Of a stretch of 27,544 bases of DNA, positions 8,621 through 15,268 are shown piece after piece. The position numbers were made by a program, and so were the translations under genes. Each line of letters starts with the position of its first letter. The first letter of the stretch is position 1. The stretch comes from Megamonas hypermegale (lineage in GTDB: Bacteria > Bacillota > Negativicutes > Selenomonadales > Selenomonadaceae): positions 1 through 27,544 of the forward strand of contig DCFC01000011.1 in assembly GCA_002314325.1 (NCBI GenBank), in the 5' to 3' direction. The notes under the pieces are model-generated. The model was not told the origin of the DNA. It saw nothing but the letters and a program-made list of their open reading frames with translations, and did not search any database.

Positions 8621-9694
8621 TCATCCCTCTTTTTCTTTTGTGTCCGAATCGGACACATTTTTTAAATTTATAAAGATGGCCGTAATGTCATCTTTTTTAT
8701 TGTCTTTACTTTTTTGCTCATACTCTAAAAGCTCTGAAAGCCCATCTGTACATAAGATAAGCTCATTTTTATCATTCAGGTTTAGGTATTCCTCTTCAAA
8801 TTTGGGAGCAGCACTAAAGCCTAAAATATCACTGCAAAGTGAAACTTCTCTATAAGCTTTTTCATTTTTTACATACAGACTCGGTAAGCCAGCGGGAATA
8901 TAACAAAATCTGCCGCTTTTTATATCAAGTTTAAAAATAATAGCTACAACATAGCTGCCTTTATCTTGATCGGCATCCATTTGATACAAAACTTCCTCAT
9001 TTACGTTATTCATTACATCAATCAGAGATTTAAATATGCCCTTGTTGTAAAATCTGAAAGCATAGTTAAAAATAGTCTTTATCTTTGCCGTCTGTCGCCA
9101 TGCTGTTAAATCATGTCCCTTGCAGTCGAATAGATAACCGTAAAGAATATCTTCTTCCAACCAATAATTGAATAAATCACCGGATAAGTTCAAATACGGA
9201 CTGTAAATATAGTTTACGGATAAATTTTCATTTTCGATGAAATCCGGAAGCGTTGATGCTTGACTTATCTGTGCTCTTTTTACTGACTCTTCAAGCGTCG
9301 TATCAAAGCCGGTTTTAAAATTACTGAAAAAATTCATCATTTGCAACTTAAACAATGCTTCATTCATCGGCTCTTCAATAAAAAATTTGATGTTTAACGA
9401 AGATAACTGTGTAAAATCTTCTTTTATTTGAGAGGCAGATAGCAGCATGAAAATAGTTAAATCCTTATAAGAGATACTGTCCTTAACCATCATGTCCCGC
9501 AAAATCTGGCAAAAAGTTACACCGTTTATTTGCGGCAGAGCATAATCAATAAAAAGCACGGACGGTCTAATTTTGTTATATAATGCCAATCCTTTCAGAA
9601 AGTTGTCCGTTGTAAAAATCTTATGCTCGACCGTAATGGATACCAACAAATTCTCAATCTTACTGTTTTTTGGGGAAATAATTAAAATATCCAT
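8621..9694 (-). CDS. Receiver-PP2C phosphatase (RsbU/SpoIIE-like)
   Basis: The 357-residue protein has an N-terminal receiver-like domain (1-125). A possible phospho-Asp50 is present (LFIDYALP), but the acidic pair near residue 7 reads SPK and the conserved Lys reads Glu in FFIEEP, so it looks like a pseudo-receiver. The C-terminal SpoIIE-type PPM phosphatase (about 155-345) keeps metal-binding motifs LSGDLFNY, FDCKGHD, LCTDGLSEL and DDIT, so it is probably active. It should dephosphorylate the STAS protein. The context matches RsbU-V-W modules. The last codons (VSDSDT) are written by a GTCCGAWTCGGAC palindrome shared with distant sites. Confidence 0.9.
   Translation of the reverse strand: MDILIISPKNSKIENLLVSITVEHKIFTTDNFLKGLALYNKIRPSVLFIDYALPQINGVTFCQILRDMMVKDSISYKDLTIFMLLSASQIKEDFTQLSSLNIKFFIEEPMNEALFKLQMMNFFSNFKTGFDTTLEESVKRAQISQASTLPDFIENENLSVNYIYSPYLNLSGDLFNYWLEEDILYGYLFDCKGHDLTAWRQTAKIKTIFNYAFRFYNKGIFKSLIDVMNNVNEEVLYQMDADQDKGSYVVAIIFKLDIKSGRFCYIPAGLPSLYVKNEKAYREVSLCSDILGFSAAPKFEEEYLNLNDKNELILCTDGLSELLEYEQKSKDNKKDDITAIFINLKNVSDSDTKEKEG
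8639..8657. repeat. GTCCGAWTCGGAC palindrome, site 2 (end of phosphatase gene)
   Basis: The perfect 19-bp dyad TGTGTCCGAATCGGACACA has 9-bp arms. It lies in the last codons of the receiver-PP2C gene, about 20 bases before its stop and just ahead of the STAS gene. Confidence 0.9.
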
Positions 9695-9697
9695 ACA

Positions 9698-10180
9698 TCA
9701 TATCTCTAACACTCCTATATCCATTTTTTTTAGAAGTGCTTTGTTGGAAAGCTCTTTTACTCTGTAAGGAAAATACACGACAAGATGAACTTTCTCCATT
9801 TTGGGCTCTAAAATGACCCTGTCGCAGGCTTGAAGCATTATCCATATTCCCCTGCCGGATGTGCCATCTACAAGAGATGACCAATGTTCTTCATTTTTGG
9901 CAAGTTCCATCATTTTTCGCTGGATATCTACAGCCGCTACAGAATATGTATCCGACGAAATAGAAACAATTAGAGCTTTGTTTATATATCTTACGGATAT
10001 TTCAATTTCGGCCGTATCAAAGGTTTTTTTTGAATATCTTGCGGCATTGAAAACAGCTTCGATTACGGCAGCCATAAAAAAAGCCGTATTATCTTCATTT
10101 TTGAAATAATTATTAAAAAATCTGAACATCCTTTTTTGCGGATGGTTCTGATAGCCTGTAAATTTAAATTTATATTTCAT
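9698..10180 (-). CDS. HATPase_c anti-sigma factor / protein kinase (RsbW/SpoIIAB-like)
   Basis: The 160-residue GHKL ATPase has an N-box AAVIEAVFNAARYS (Glu41, Asn45), the RsbW-like EAxxNAxxH pattern with Tyr-Ser in place of His. A clear second glycine box, GTSGRGIWIMLQACDRV, lies near residue 108. The first glycine box, normally DxGxG, is not recognisable in VSISSDTYSV, so nucleotide binding may be altered. Such proteins bind and inhibit a partner and phosphorylate the STAS antagonist. Its gene sits 3 bases before the phosphatase gene. No cognate sigma factor is certain. The two-helix regulator at 11417-12136 is one local candidate. Confidence 0.87.
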   Translation of the reverse strand: MKYKFKFTGYQNHPQKRMFRFFNNYFKNEDNTAFFMAAVIEAVFNAARYSKKTFDTAEIEISVRYINKALIVSISSDTYSVAAVDIQRKMMELAKNEEHWSSLVDGTSGRGIWIMLQACDRVILEPKMEKVHLVVYFPYRVKELSNKALLKKMDIGVLEI

Positions 10181-10186
10181 ACCTAT

Positions 10187-10606
10187 CTACTCACTTTGCG
10201 TATTATTTTGAGCTAAACTGTTGAGTTCTTCTTCTATCTGACTGAAAATCTCACCATCATCATAATAAACGGCAGGAACATCGCTATTATACGCTGAGAT
10301 AATATAAGGCTCTGTCAAACTGTCATAATACGCTTGCAATGTCTCAGCAAGCTCAACATCTCCTATCGTCTGGGCCTGAGCTATTTGCATCCTCAGTTCA
10401 TCTTTAAGCGCATTGTTACTATCCAGTGCATTTTGAGCCATAAACACATAGCCCTGACTTTCCTTATCTTGCAAATCCGTGCTCAAATCCTGCATATTAA
10501 ACTCTGCAATAGCTGTATTTGCTTCCTGCATATTAACCTGAGCACTAGCAGGACCTGTAAATGTACATGCAGCCATTAAAATCGCTGCTATCATTTTTGT
10601 CTTCAA
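10187..10606 (-). CDS. Small exported protein of unknown function
   Basis: I do not recognise a family. The preferred start is TTG 10606, because AAAGGTG lies 5 bases upstream; the GTG at 10615 would sit inside that ribosome-binding site. This gives 139 residues beginning MKTKMIAAILM, a Sec signal peptide cleaved near ASA-QVN, and a small acidic helical mature protein ending NSLAQNNTQSE. There are no cysteines after the signal peptide and no membrane helix. It lies between the TraF-like peptidase and the anti-sigma gene with 6-14 base gaps, so it is probably a periplasmic accessory of the machine or a sensor input. Confidence 0.7.
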   Translation of the reverse strand: MKTKMIAAILMAACTFTGPASAQVNMQEANTAIAEFNMQDLSTDLQDKESQGYVFMAQNALDSNNALKDELRMQIAQAQTIGDVELAETLQAYYDSLTEPYIISAYNSDVPAVYYDDGEIFSQIEEELNSLAQNNTQSE

Positions 10607-10620
10607 ACTAATCACCTTTC

Positions 10621-11127
10621 TTAGAATTTGATAAGTAAAATAACTTTGTTTTTTATACTTTTAAGAGGAACACAGCCGAAATATCTGCCGTCATAAGAAT
10701 TTACGGCCGTTCCCATCGGCAGGAAATATCCTTCTTCTACCGTATGGTCTCCGTAAAACGGTTTGATTTCCCTACCACGTGAGTCTATTGTCGATATTGT
10801 TCCGGCGTATTTACCGTTTATCTGAATAAATCTGTCATCAACGGTAAACCGGTCGTTTTCAAGTGCTTTTATTTCTTTTAGTAGACTGTCTTTTGGCATA
10901 ACGTAACCTCTTTCCACCATAAACGCTTTTACGTCTACCGGCGGATTGAATATCACCATGTCGTCTTTTTCGTATTCTCTGGCAAACATTTTAGGAACAA
11001 CAAAATATATTCCTTTTGTTACCGATGGAGAGGTGTTTACGGTAAACGGAGTATACGAACACAAGTTGAAGATTAAAAGCACTACCAAAGCAAAAATAGC
11101 GCCTATAAATTTTTTATTTCTGTCCAT
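10621..11127 (-). CDS. TraF-like signal peptidase, S26 family
   Basis: The 168-residue protein has an N-terminal membrane helix (about 7-24). The catalytic motif NTSPSVTKGIY at 31-41 gives Ser35 as nucleophile, where TraF-type enzymes read NxTxSxPxGxY. Lys84 in SLLKEIKAL is the general base. The C-terminal SYDGRYFGCVP matches SxDSRYxGxV. In IncP plasmids TraF matures the conjugative pilin. This is the first gene of the secretion operon. Its substrate is unknown: it might process the exported protein next door, a pilin, or another element-encoded protein to the left. No good ribosome-binding site precedes ATG 11127. Confidence 0.88.
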   Translation of the reverse strand: MDRNKKFIGAIFALVVLLIFNLCSYTPFTVNTSPSVTKGIYFVVPKMFAREYEKDDMVIFNPPVDVKAFMVERGYVMPKDSLLKEIKALENDRFTVDDRFIQINGKYAGTISTIDSRGREIKPFYGDHTVEEGYFLPMGTAVNSYDGRYFGCVPLKSIKNKVILLIKF

Positions 11128-11233
11128 GTTTCCATATTAGCACGAAAGTCGATTTTGAAAGTCTCGATTTTTGAACAAAATGAAAAAAGCCTGTAAGCCT
11201 TGATACATAAGGATTTCTAAACTTAAAAACCTT

Positions 11234-11268
11234 TTTTTGTCCGACAAAAACAAGGAACTTTTTGTCGG
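11234..11268. repeat. Nested inverted repeats TTTTTGTC-C-GACAAAAA and TTTTTGTCGG
   Basis: A perfect 17-bp palindrome, TTTTTGTCCGACAAAAA, lies at 11234-11250. Its right half (CCGACAAAAA, 11241-11250) can instead pair with TTTTTGTCGG at 11259-11268 across an 8-nt loop, so two mutually exclusive hairpins are possible. It looks like a shortened relative of the GTCCGAWTCGGAC family. Confidence 0.8.
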
Positions 11269-11274
11269 TAAATA

Positions 11275-11303
11275 AAAAAGTAGTCCGATTCGGACTACTT
11301 TTT
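11275..11303. repeat. GTCCGAWTCGGAC palindrome, site 3 (14-bp arms)
   Basis: A 29-bp perfect dyad: left arm AAAAAGTAGTCCGA, central T, right arm TCGGACTACTTTTT. It ends in a T-run on both strands, so it could also act as a bidirectional terminator between the 11417-12136 gene and the secretion operon. Confidence 0.9.
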
Positions 11304-11351
11304 CTGGATATTCTTTTTTTCAATGAGAACATATTTTGAAATCTGAAATAT

Positions 11352-11364
11352 GTCCGATTCGGAC
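11352..11364. repeat. GTCCGAWTCGGAC palindrome, site 4 (core only)
   Basis: The exact 13-bp core GTCCGATTCGGAC is present, but the flanks do not pair. It is the only site in the family without extended arms, which shows that the core alone is conserved. Confidence 0.9.
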
Positions 11365-11395
11365 TAATTCGATTAATAAAAAGGTACAAACAAAA

Positions 11396-11418
11396 AAGTT
11401 GTCCGATTCGGACAACTT
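11396..11418 (-). terminator. GTCCGAWTCGGAC palindrome, site 5, also an intrinsic terminator
   Basis: The 11-bp arms are AAGTTGTCCGA and TCGGACAACTT around a central T. On the minus strand the stem is followed by TTTT. It overlaps the stop codon of the 11417-12136 gene, so it fits a terminator for the gene block upstream. Confidence 0.8.
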
Positions 11419-12136
11419 ACAAATGATTAATCTGTTCTATTATATTATCTCTAAAACGATAAAGTAACTTCTTTATTTTTCCTTCAGGTATATTGTATCT
11501 ATGAGAAATGTTACTGATATGCTCAAAAGGATTGTTTATTTTATATAATAAGATATCCTTTTCCGAGTTATCCATTCCATTTATTTCTTCATCAACAATT
11601 TTTTGCACTGCCATTAACTTTTTGTCTTTTTTATATAAACTTTTCAGATAATCATAACTCACATCAACATATATATTATTTCTCAATAAATATTTTATCT
11701 CGGCTTTTATCTTATTTTGTAATATAAATAACAAATTCAAGGATACCAATAACATATCGTATGAAGTATCCTTGATAAATAAATTATGGACATCACAAAA
11801 CATTAGCTTTGTTAGACACTGTATCATTTTGTTATTCATAGTTATAATTCCGGATTTACTTATACTCAATGTTAAAGCGATTTTAGACAAGCTGTAACAC
11901 TGTTCGTATTTCAGCCTTAACAAATTTTGATATTTTGAAGGTAGCATATCGAAAAAATTACTAATTAACTTTATATCATATCGCAGGCATAATTGCTTAT
12001 AACGGATTTTATAGATTATTATATTTTTCTTGTTTAGCTGTATATATTCATCTTGTTTTAAAAATAACTGTTCTCGTGAACTGACATCAAAAAACAGTGT
12101 TATCCTATCTTTAATAATCTCTTCCTTTATAAACAA
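11417..12136 (-). CDS. Putative regulator with two sigma-region-4-like HTH segments
   Basis: The start chosen is TTG 12136, 7 bases after GGAGG, giving 239 residues; a TTG at 12151 is also possible but contains that RBS. I do not recognise a named family. Near the first third, MLPSKYQNLLRLKYEQCYSL with KIALTLSISKSGIITMNNKM has the pattern of sigma-70 region 4. The C-terminus, MDNSEKDILLYKINN with ISHRYNIPEGKIKKLLYRF, repeats it. No regions 1-3 are seen. It may be a phage-type transcription regulator or a diverged sigma-like factor, and a possible client of the partner switch encoded just downstream. That link is inference. Confidence 0.55.
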   Translation of the reverse strand: MFIKEEIIKDRITLFFDVSSREQLFLKQDEYIQLNKKNIIIYKIRYKQLCLRYDIKLISNFFDMLPSKYQNLLRLKYEQCYSLSKIALTLSISKSGIITMNNKMIQCLTKLMFCDVHNLFIKDTSYDMLLVSLNLLFILQNKIKAEIKYLLRNNIYVDVSYDYLKSLYKKDKKLMAVQKIVDEEINGMDNSEKDILLYKINNPFEHISNISHRYNIPEGKIKKLLYRFRDNIIEQINHL

Positions 12137-12156
12137 CGTATAAACCTCCAATTTGT

Positions 12157-12462
12157 TTAAATATGCTTTTCTAATCTTATTATTAATTGATTTATACCAT
12201 CAGTAGTACATGAATAATCTTCTATCTGCTTCAAAATAGAACTGATTTCATCCTTTTGTTTATTATATTCCTGAAAATCAATGACTCTTTTTTTCATATC
12301 CACTAAGATTTGCAATTCTTCTATCTTTAGCAGTTTGATTACTGTACTTTTTATAACATAAAATTTGTTGTAATCTATCTCACTTGTCAGTATAAGTTGT
12401 TTCAATTTTACTATTTCAAATGAGATTTTTTCTTTGATTTCACTTAATGTCATTAATATCAT
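12157..12462 (-). CDS. Small coiled-coil protein, unknown
   Basis: The 101-residue protein is rich in Lys, Glu and Ile, with heptad-like stretches along almost the full length (for example SEIKEKISFEIVKLKQLIL and QDEISSILKQIEDY-like segments). There are no membrane helices or signal peptide. RBS AGGAGA lies 8 bases before ATG. It follows the XRE gene by 12 bases and precedes the two-HTH regulator by about 20 bases, so all three are probably co-transcribed. It may be a binding partner of one of these regulators; no function can be assigned. Confidence 0.6.
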   Translation of the reverse strand: MILMTLSEIKEKISFEIVKLKQLILTSEIDYNKFYVIKSTVIKLLKIEELQILVDMKKRVIDFQEYNKQKDEISSILKQIEDYSCTTDGINQLIIRLEKHI

Positions 12463-12474
12463 TTTGCTATTCTC

Positions 12475-12669
12475 CTATTCATTAAAAAAATTCTTGTCTA
12501 TTTTAAAGTATCTGCATATTTTTATAAGATTGCTTTCTGATGGGGTCATTTTATTTGTTTCCCATCGACGGATTGTAGAGCGATTTACAAGTAAATTTTC
12601 TGCCAATTCTTCTCTTGTTAAATAATTTTGCTCTCGTAAATACCTTATTTTAGCACCGATTTCACTCAT
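12475..12669 (-). CDS. XRE-family HTH regulator (short)
   Basis: The 64-residue protein is a single Cro/C1-type helix-turn-helix. IGAKIRYLREQNYLTREELA leads into LAENLLVNRSTIRRWETNKM, the recognition helix followed by the Trp-Glu pair common in XRE proteins, and PSESNLIKICRYFKI closes the fold. No extra domain is present, so it acts as a minimal DNA-binding protein. It belongs to the minus-strand gene set downstream of parB. Its operator is not identified. Confidence 0.85.
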   Translation of the reverse strand: MSEIGAKIRYLREQNYLTREELAENLLVNRSTIRRWETNKMTPSESNLIKICRYFKIDKNFFNE

Positions 12670-12687
12670 AGATGTATCCCTACAATT

Positions 12688-13002
12688 CTATAATAAATCT
12701 TTTAATTGTTTGGCTGCTGTTTCCAACGTTTCTATTAAACTATTTAAATTCTGTCTGTTTTTTTTACTGTATTTGCAAGCTGAAAATTCAAATGCTATAG
12801 CTTTACATTTTGCGTTTATATTCATCTTTAAGCCAGTAACCATATTTTCCAGGTCACTAAATTTACCTTCAGACAGAAGTCTTTTCAATCGTTCGTTTTC
12901 TTTAGTCAGATTTTCGACTTCAGTTTTTAACCAGCCATAATCTTTAGGCGGAACCACTTCTATTACCTTTATTACTTTTTCATCTTGTTGCATTTTGTTC
13001 AC
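12688..13002 (-). CDS. Small coiled-coil protein, unknown
   Basis: The 104-residue frame starts at GTG 13002, directly behind the stop of the preceding gene, with AAGGA just upstream; ATG 12993 is an alternative. A leucine-zipper-like coiled coil (LKTEVENLTKENERLKRLL, about 25-43) is followed by a helical C-terminal half with KYSKKNRQNLNSLIETLETA. It is soluble. Its location after parB and an overlapping small gene suggests plasmid maintenance or regulation, but nothing in the sequence fixes a role. Confidence 0.6.
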   Translation of the reverse strand: MNKMQQDEKVIKVIEVVPPKDYGWLKTEVENLTKENERLKRLLSEGKFSDLENMVTGLKMNINAKCKAIAFEFSACKYSKKNRQNLNSLIETLETAAKQLKDLL

Positions 13003-13212
13003 TCATTCCTTTGCTTCAAAAGTATGAAATACTTTAAGTGTAGCCACCGCAATTTCAATTTTATTAAACTTTTTATTTTTGTCATAACCATATATAAATG
13101 CCTGTCCTTCATCATTTTGATAAAAACCAGAACCTTTTACATAGGCAAAGCTTCCATTTATTTTATAAAGTGTTCTCGCCCTGAATACCACCTTCTCCAC
13201 CATCTTTTTCAT
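13003..13212 (-). CDS. Small protein overlapping the parB 3' end, unknown
   Basis: The 69-residue frame starts at ATG 13212 with AAAGGA 6 bases upstream, inside the last 50 bases of parB in another frame. The sequence (FRARTLYKINGSFAYVKGSG, FIYGYDKNKKFNKIEIAVATL) looks like a small beta-rich domain. The good ribosome-binding site and tight junction with the next gene support a real, translationally coupled gene. No family is recognised. Confidence 0.6.
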   Translation of the reverse strand: MKKMVEKVVFRARTLYKINGSFAYVKGSGFYQNDEGQAFIYGYDKNKKFNKIEIAVATLKVFHTFEAKE

Positions 13213-14311
13213 GATTTTTTCCTTTCAGTTTAGCCGTCAAATCACTGTTACAATTTGCAATCAGCTTTTCCAGATAATCTACAGTCGCCAGTAGCCTTAA
13301 ACCTTTATCATCGTTTTTTACCTGCTCTACAAGTTTATCTATTTTGTTTTTGTTTTCTTCTAAAATTGAGAGGCAGGTCTCAATGGCCACAACCTCCAGA
13401 TCTTCATTTTCATTATTTTCCACTATTTTTTCTATCTCTGCTTTTTTTATCTCATTTGAGGCTGTAGCTGTTTTTGCCTGTTCTTTCTTTGTTTTACTGT
13501 TATCAGTTTTTTTCTTAGCGGTGGATTTTTTTACAGGAACAGCTTCTTCTTTTGGGCTGTAATCATCTTTCAGATCAGATACATCATAACCTTCTTTTAT
13601 GGATTTCTTCAGATTTCTGATTTCCATCGTCGATACATCGTCTTTTTTCGAAATTTCTTCATAAGCAATTTTCTGTTCTTCTTTATTTAAGCCGGTTAGT
13701 TCACTGGCTTTAGAAAATGTCAGTTTGGAATTTTCATCATCTACAGCATTTTGTATCTCCGGCGATAGTTTATTGTAATCCCAATAACGTTGTAGGTCAG
13801 TCTCAGATATTCCAAGTTTTTTAGCTATATAAGACCGTAAACTGCCTTTTTCATTATTTCTTTCCTTTTCTTTTTTCAAGATATCTGTCATAACAGCAAT
13901 TTCATTGTAACGTGTTTTAAAATCTTTCTCCCTCTGCGTATTTCTGCCAATTATAGCTGCTTTTTCATCATCTTCCGTCTTTATATCATTATTTACAAAG
14001 TACGGAACTTTTTTTGTTCTAAGTAGACCTTCTTCAAAAGCTTTAATTGTTGCCAGCTGCCGACGATGCCCGGAAATTATTAAAAGTTCTCCATCTTTTT
14101 TTATAACTTCAATAGGATTTTTTACGCCGCCGCTTCTCACTATCTCCGGTATTAGATCATCAACATTGAGTTTGCCATAAATAGCTTCGTTTTCTGGATT
14201 AATTTTTAATTTATCCGCTTCAATATAATCGCAAACCAATCTAACCTGTTGTTTAGGCATACTGGATGCCGAAGAAAATACATCTGCCATGTTTATATTC
14301 TTTATTGCCAT
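13163..14311 (-). CDS. parB: ParB-family partition / CTPase protein
   Basis: The 382-residue protein has a ParB N-terminal nuclease-like CTPase domain (about 30-130) with the motif ISGHRRQLA, where chromosomal ParB usually reads GERRxRA. NTQREKDFKTRYNEIAVMTDIL follows, then a central HTH (SLRSYIAKKLGISETDLQRYW, about 155-180) and a helical region. A lysine-rich linker at about 265-285 leads to a C-terminal dimerisation-like segment. It should bind centromere sites and spread. Two GTCCGAWTCGGAC palindromes lie immediately upstream between parA and parB and are the natural parS candidates. The canonical chromosomal parS sequence is absent from the window. The gene follows parA in the same direction. 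Confidence 0.9.
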   Translation of the reverse strand: MAIKNINMADVFSSASSMPKQQVRLVCDYIEADKLKINPENEAIYGKLNVDDLIPEIVRSGGVKNPIEVIKKDGELLIISGHRRQLATIKAFEEGLLRTKKVPYFVNNDIKTEDDEKAAIIGRNTQREKDFKTRYNEIAVMTDILKKEKERNNEKGSLRSYIAKKLGISETDLQRYWDYNKLSPEIQNAVDDENSKLTFSKASELTGLNKEEQKIAYEEISKKDDVSTMEIRNLKKSIKEGYDVSDLKDDYSPKEEAVPVKKSTAKKKTDNSKTKKEQAKTATASNEIKKAEIEKIVENNENEDLEVVAIETCLSILEENKNKIDKLVEQVKNDDKGLRLLATVDYLEKLIANCNSDLTAKLKGKNHEKDGGEGGIQGENTL

Positions 14312-14327
14312 AAAATATCACCTTTCT

Positions 14328-14354
14328 AAAATGTGTCCAAATCGGACACATTTT
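14328..14354. repeat. GTCCGAWTCGGAC palindrome, site 6 (one mismatch)
   Basis: Arms AAAATGTGTCC and GGACACATTTT flank AAATC; the core reads GTCCAAATCGGAC, one base off the family core. It sits just before the parB start, inside the likely ribosome-binding/leader region. Confidence 0.85.
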
Positions 14355-14371
14355 TTGTTATGTATGTGGGA

Positions 14372-14400
14372 AAGAATGTGTCCGATTCGGACACATTCTT
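14372..14400. repeat. GTCCGAWTCGGAC palindrome, site 7 (14-bp arms)
   Basis: A 29-bp perfect dyad: left arm AAGAATGTGTCCGA, central T, right arm TCGGACACATTCTT. It lies 10 bases after the parA stop, in the parA-parB gap, a classic parS location. Confidence 0.92.
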
Positions 14401-14410
14401 ATTCCTGTTT

Positions 14411-15220
14411 TTATTTATCGTAGAGAAGCTCATTAACAAATTTATTGATTTGACGGGAAAACAGACAGTTCGACGACAATTCCAAAATACTTTTTCCTGT
14501 TTCAATGGACTCAATAAACCTCTTGCTTGCTTCGTAATTTGTGGCAAGCTTAATATTCGTTTTAAAAAATTTATATTTGGAAGATGACTTATTATAACTG
14601 TTTGTGATGTACTTGTTTAAAAGTGCCCCACGCAGTATAAAGTTATTCTGCGGATCGTATTCATCGTAATCTTCATCATAAAGCTGCCGATCCTGAAGCA
14701 CGTTGTTGAATTGTTTATCCATCTCATCGACACCACTGTCTGCATAAGCATCCGGATTTGTAACAATAATCACCTGGTTTGTTGCGATAAGTGCATTATA
14801 AACCGTAAAGTTGATATCCGGCGCATTATCTATCAGACAAAAGTGATATTCGCCTTCTACGGCTTTCAGTGCGTTTCTAAGGATAAATGTCTTATTTTCC
14901 TGGTTGTTTAAATTTATATCCTTATGTTCCATATTAAGCGGCAGCAGTGTCATGTTGCTAGGTAGAACATCAATCTGTCCCTCCTTAAATTTTCGTGCCG
15001 GATAAATAGCACGCTTTATATCAAAGTTCTGTTTTAAGAATACATCTGATAAAGTCAATTCTTTATCTTTTAATCCGAAAAACATACTGGCGTTTCCCTG
15101 TTTGTCATTGTCTATAAACAATACCTTTGCTCCTGCCGCAGCCAGTGCATATGCAACATTGGTGGAAATAGTAGTCTTGCCGACGCCGCCTTTTAAGTTA
15201 ATAAAACTGTATGTTATCAT
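14411..15220 (-). CDS. parA: ParA-type partition ATPase
   Basis: The 269-residue P-loop ATPase has a deviant Walker A motif, KGGVGKTT, at 10-17. A' is represented by IDNDKQGNAS (usually DxDPQGN), and Walker B by FCLIDNAPDI. There is no N-terminal DNA-binding extension, so it is a Type Ib or Soj-like short ParA. RBS AAGGAG precedes the ATG. With parB it should segregate the element when it replicates outside the chromosome. Partition genes on an integrated element suggest a plasmid-like stage. A candidate small RNA is encoded divergently just upstream. Confidence 0.93.
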   Translation of the reverse strand: MITYSFINLKGGVGKTTISTNVAYALAAAGAKVLFIDNDKQGNASMFFGLKDKELTLSDVFLKQNFDIKRAIYPARKFKEGQIDVLPSNMTLLPLNMEHKDINLNNQENKTFILRNALKAVEGEYHFCLIDNAPDINFTVYNALIATNQVIIVTNPDAYADSGVDEMDKQFNNVLQDRQLYDEDYDEYDPQNNFILRGALLNKYITNSYNKSSSKYKFFKTNIKLATNYEASKRFIESIETGKSILELSSNCLFSRQINKFVNELLYDK

Positions 15221-15233
15221 TTAAACTCGCTCC

Positions 15234-15262
15234 TTGAACTATTACTACCTTTTTGATATAAT
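15234..15262 (+). promoter_or_regulatory. Sigma-A-type promoter pointing away from parA
   Basis: TTGAAC at 15234-15239 and TATAAT at 15257-15262 have an exact 17-base spacer, on the strand opposite to all surrounding genes. There is no open reading frame between it and the strong terminator 40 bases downstream. Confidence 0.6.
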
Positions 15263-15268
15263 TATTAA

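Larger units (their letters stand above)
11128..11395 (-). promoter_or_regulatory. Control region ahead of the secretion operon
   Basis: No gene is supported here. On the minus strand an extended -10-like TGCTAATAT lies at 11131-11142, so close to ATG 11127 that a transcript would be nearly leaderless. A partial direct repeat, TCGAGACTTTC / TCGACTTTC, lies just upstream of it. Further upstream are a C-centred palindrome with an extra arm (11234-11268) and the core palindromes at 11275-11303 and 11352-11364, with another at 11396. The promoter call is weak; the palindromes are certain. Confidence 0.4.

Noticed and set aside
8354..8855. Overlapping plus-strand frames up to 157 codons opposite the STAS and phosphatase genes
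   Set aside because: They are antisense to genes with clear conserved motifs, have no ribosome-binding site, and lack recognisable domains.
11114..11389. 91-codon minus-strand frame in the control region
   Set aside because: Composition is driven by palindromes and A/T runs, it overlaps the peptidase start, and shows no protein-like pattern.
13163..14311. Canonical chromosomal parS (TGTTTCACGTGAAACA) near parB
   Set aside because: Not found in the window; the local dyads are different, so a chromosomal-type system is not supported.
14326..14547. 73-codon minus-strand frame spanning the parA-parB gap
   Set aside because: It lies out of frame over the parA end and is largely written by two palindromes; no ribosome-binding site.
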